From assembly GCA_004524425.1 (NCBI GenBank), contig SDNN01000163.1:1-6532 (forward strand): a DNA stretch of 6,532 nt, in the 5' to 3' direction. Both the position numbers and the translations under genes were made by a program. Position 1 is the stretch's first letter; every line of letters begins with the position of its first letter. This stretch comes from Promethearchaeota archaeon. Lineage in GTDB: Archaea > Asgardarchaeota > Lokiarchaeia > Sigynarchaeales > SOKP01. Below are positions 5,357 to 6,532 of the stretch, one piece after another. Below the pieces are notes generated by a model that was not told where the DNA came from, did not search any database, and saw only the letters and a program-made list of their open reading frames with translations.

Positions 5357-6532
5357 ATGGCAAATATTAATGAAAAAGTAATAATTGGTTTGGAAATTCA
5401 CATTCAAGTTACTAATCTTAAAACTAAACTATTCTGCAGCTGTAGTAGCGATTACCGAGGAACAGAACCAAACACCTATGTGTGCCCGATTTGTATGGGA
5501 TTGCCAGGTTCGCTTCCCGTGGTAAATGAAAAAGCAATTGAGTATGCCACTCGCTTGGCACTCGCCTTGGAATGTGATATAAATGAAAGATTTTGGTTTT
5601 TCAGAAAGAATTATTTTTATCCTGATCTGCCTAAGAATTTCCAGATTAGTCAATATAATAAAGCGGGTGGAAAGGCTTTTGCTGATGCAGGCAAAATTTC
5701 AATCAAAATGAATGGCGCGAAGAAAGATATCGTGCTAAATCGAATTCATCTCGAAGAAGATCCTGCCCGTTTGGTTCATTTAGGGAGTATTAAAACATCT
5801 CCTTACACGTTGGTAGACTATAATCGATCTGGAATAACCCTAATAGAAACAGTCACGGAACCCGTGATTAGCTCACCAGAAGAAGCTCGAGAATTCTTAA
5901 ATCGACTCAAGCTCATTGTTTCTTATACGGGAATTGCAAACTTGGATCTCGAAGGGTCATGTCGCGTTGATGCAAATATTTCCATAAAAGGACACGCCCG
6001 TACGGAAGTCAAAAATATAAACAGCTTTAAAGAAGTTGAAAGTGCATTGAGGTATGAAATCACGAGACAAAAAAATTTATTAAAACGAGGAAAGGATCTC
6101 ATCCAAGAAACTCGTCATTGGGATGGAAGAGTCACCATACCTTTAAGAACTAAAGAATTTGAGAAAGATTATAGATATTTTCCCGAACAAGATTTAGTTC
6201 CAATTGAAATTGATAAAAATTTCATCCAGAAAGTCAAAAAAACCTTACCAGAAATGCCACAAGAAAGGGCACAAAGATTAAGAGAACAATACGATCTTAC
6301 AGAATTCGACTCTGAAAATCTAGTGTTGGATAAAGATATTGCAGATTTCTATGAGAAAGGGGTAAATTTAGATCCTTCTTTCGAAACAGAAGATTATAAG
6401 ATCTTTTGTAATTGGTTGATGAATGATATCTCAGGTTGGCTAAACGATCATAATTTAAAAATCACGGAAACCAAATTGCAGCCAAAAGAGGTGATGGAGT
6501 TGATGAATCAGGTAAAAAAAGGAGTAATCACC
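5357..6532 (+). CDS. gatB: Asp-tRNA(Asn)/Glu-tRNA(Gln) amidotransferase subunit B (cut by right edge)
   Basis: Kinase/amidotransferase subunit of GatCAB. It phosphorylates the misacylated Asp or Glu on tRNA and amidates it with ammonia channelled from GatA. I translated 392 codons from ATG 5357; the frame is open to the window end. GatB is usually about 470-500 residues, so most of the C-terminal YqeY-like tRNA-binding domain is missing. Visible landmarks: IGLEIHIQV (10-18), the zinc ligands Cys27/Cys29 and Cys43/Cys46 (FCSC and CPIC), GLPGSLPVVN (48-57), the kinase-core stretch KNYFYPDLPKNFQISQY (84-100), HLEEDPARLVH (131-141), DYNRSGITLIE (154-164), EVKNINSF (217-224) and DYRYFPEQDLVPI (271-283). 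Two common positions differ: GSCRVDAN (200-207) instead of GSMRCDAN, and FPEQDL instead of FPEPDL. Neither looks inactivating. It is co-transcribed with gatA. Confidence 0.96.
   Translation, partial: MANINEKVIIGLEIHIQVTNLKTKLFCSCSSDYRGTEPNTYVCPICMGLPGSLPVVNEKAIEYATRLALALECDINERFWFFRKNYFYPDLPKNFQISQYNKAGGKAFADAGKISIKMNGAKKDIVLNRIHLEEDPARLVHLGSIKTSPYTLVDYNRSGITLIETVTEPVISSPEEAREFLNRLKLIVSYTGIANLDLEGSCRVDANISIKGHARTEVKNINSFKEVESALRYEITRQKNLLKRGKDLIQETRHWDGRVTIPLRTKEFEKDYRYFPEQDLVPIEIDKNFIQKVKKTLPEMPQERAQRLREQYDLTEFDSENLVLDKDIADFYEKGVNLDPSFETEDYKIFCNWLMNDISGWLNDHNLKITETKLQPKEVMELMNQVKKGVIT

Noticed and set aside
5429..5653. Minus-strand 74-residue frame
   Set aside because: It is antisense to the conserved zinc-binding N-terminus of gatB and resembles no protein family.

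Overview
The window looks like ordinary chromosomal sequence from an AT-rich archaeon. It holds six protein genes, two of them cut by the window edges, and no mobile elements, CRISPR arrays or recognisable RNA genes. The archaeal assignment is inference. It rests on a dihydropteroate-synthase-like enzyme of archaeal character, a protein of the CofE (F420-0:glutamate ligase) family, a six-span membrane protein resembling the DUF998 family, T-run terminator candidates and TATA-like promoter elements. A bacterial-type gyrB in this setting fits Asgard/Lokiarchaeia-like or euryarchaeal (for example Thermoplasmatota-like) genomes. Asgard is my favoured guess, at low confidence.

Layout. Positions 1-1001 (minus) hold the N-terminal 333 codons of DNA gyrase subunit B. 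Positions 1002-1275 are an AT-rich spacer with a plausible gyrB promoter. Positions 1276-2145 (minus) hold a dihydropteroate synthase-like gene (folP-like). A 55-bp AT-rich spacer (2146-2200) separates it from a divergent CofE-like ligase at 2201-2998 (plus). A six-span membrane protein follows at 3038-3742 (plus). After a T-run terminator candidate come gatA (3876-5342, plus) and, 14 bp later, gatB (5357 to beyond the right edge, plus). These encode the catalytic subunits of the tRNA-dependent amidotransferase; no gatC is visible.

Functional reading. gatA and gatB form an operon that corrects Asp-tRNA(Asn) and/or Glu-tRNA(Gln). gyrB supplies the ATPase of a type II topoisomerase. The most interesting part is the divergent folP-like/CofE-like pair. 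The CofE-like protein has a variant signature (ADS...PLRKG instead of SDT..GRPWR.G) and sits next to a pterin-condensing enzyme. This raises the possibility that it is a folate/pterin glutamyl ligase (FolC2-like) rather than, or as well as, an F420 enzyme. I found no clear sign of a wholly new multi-gene system.
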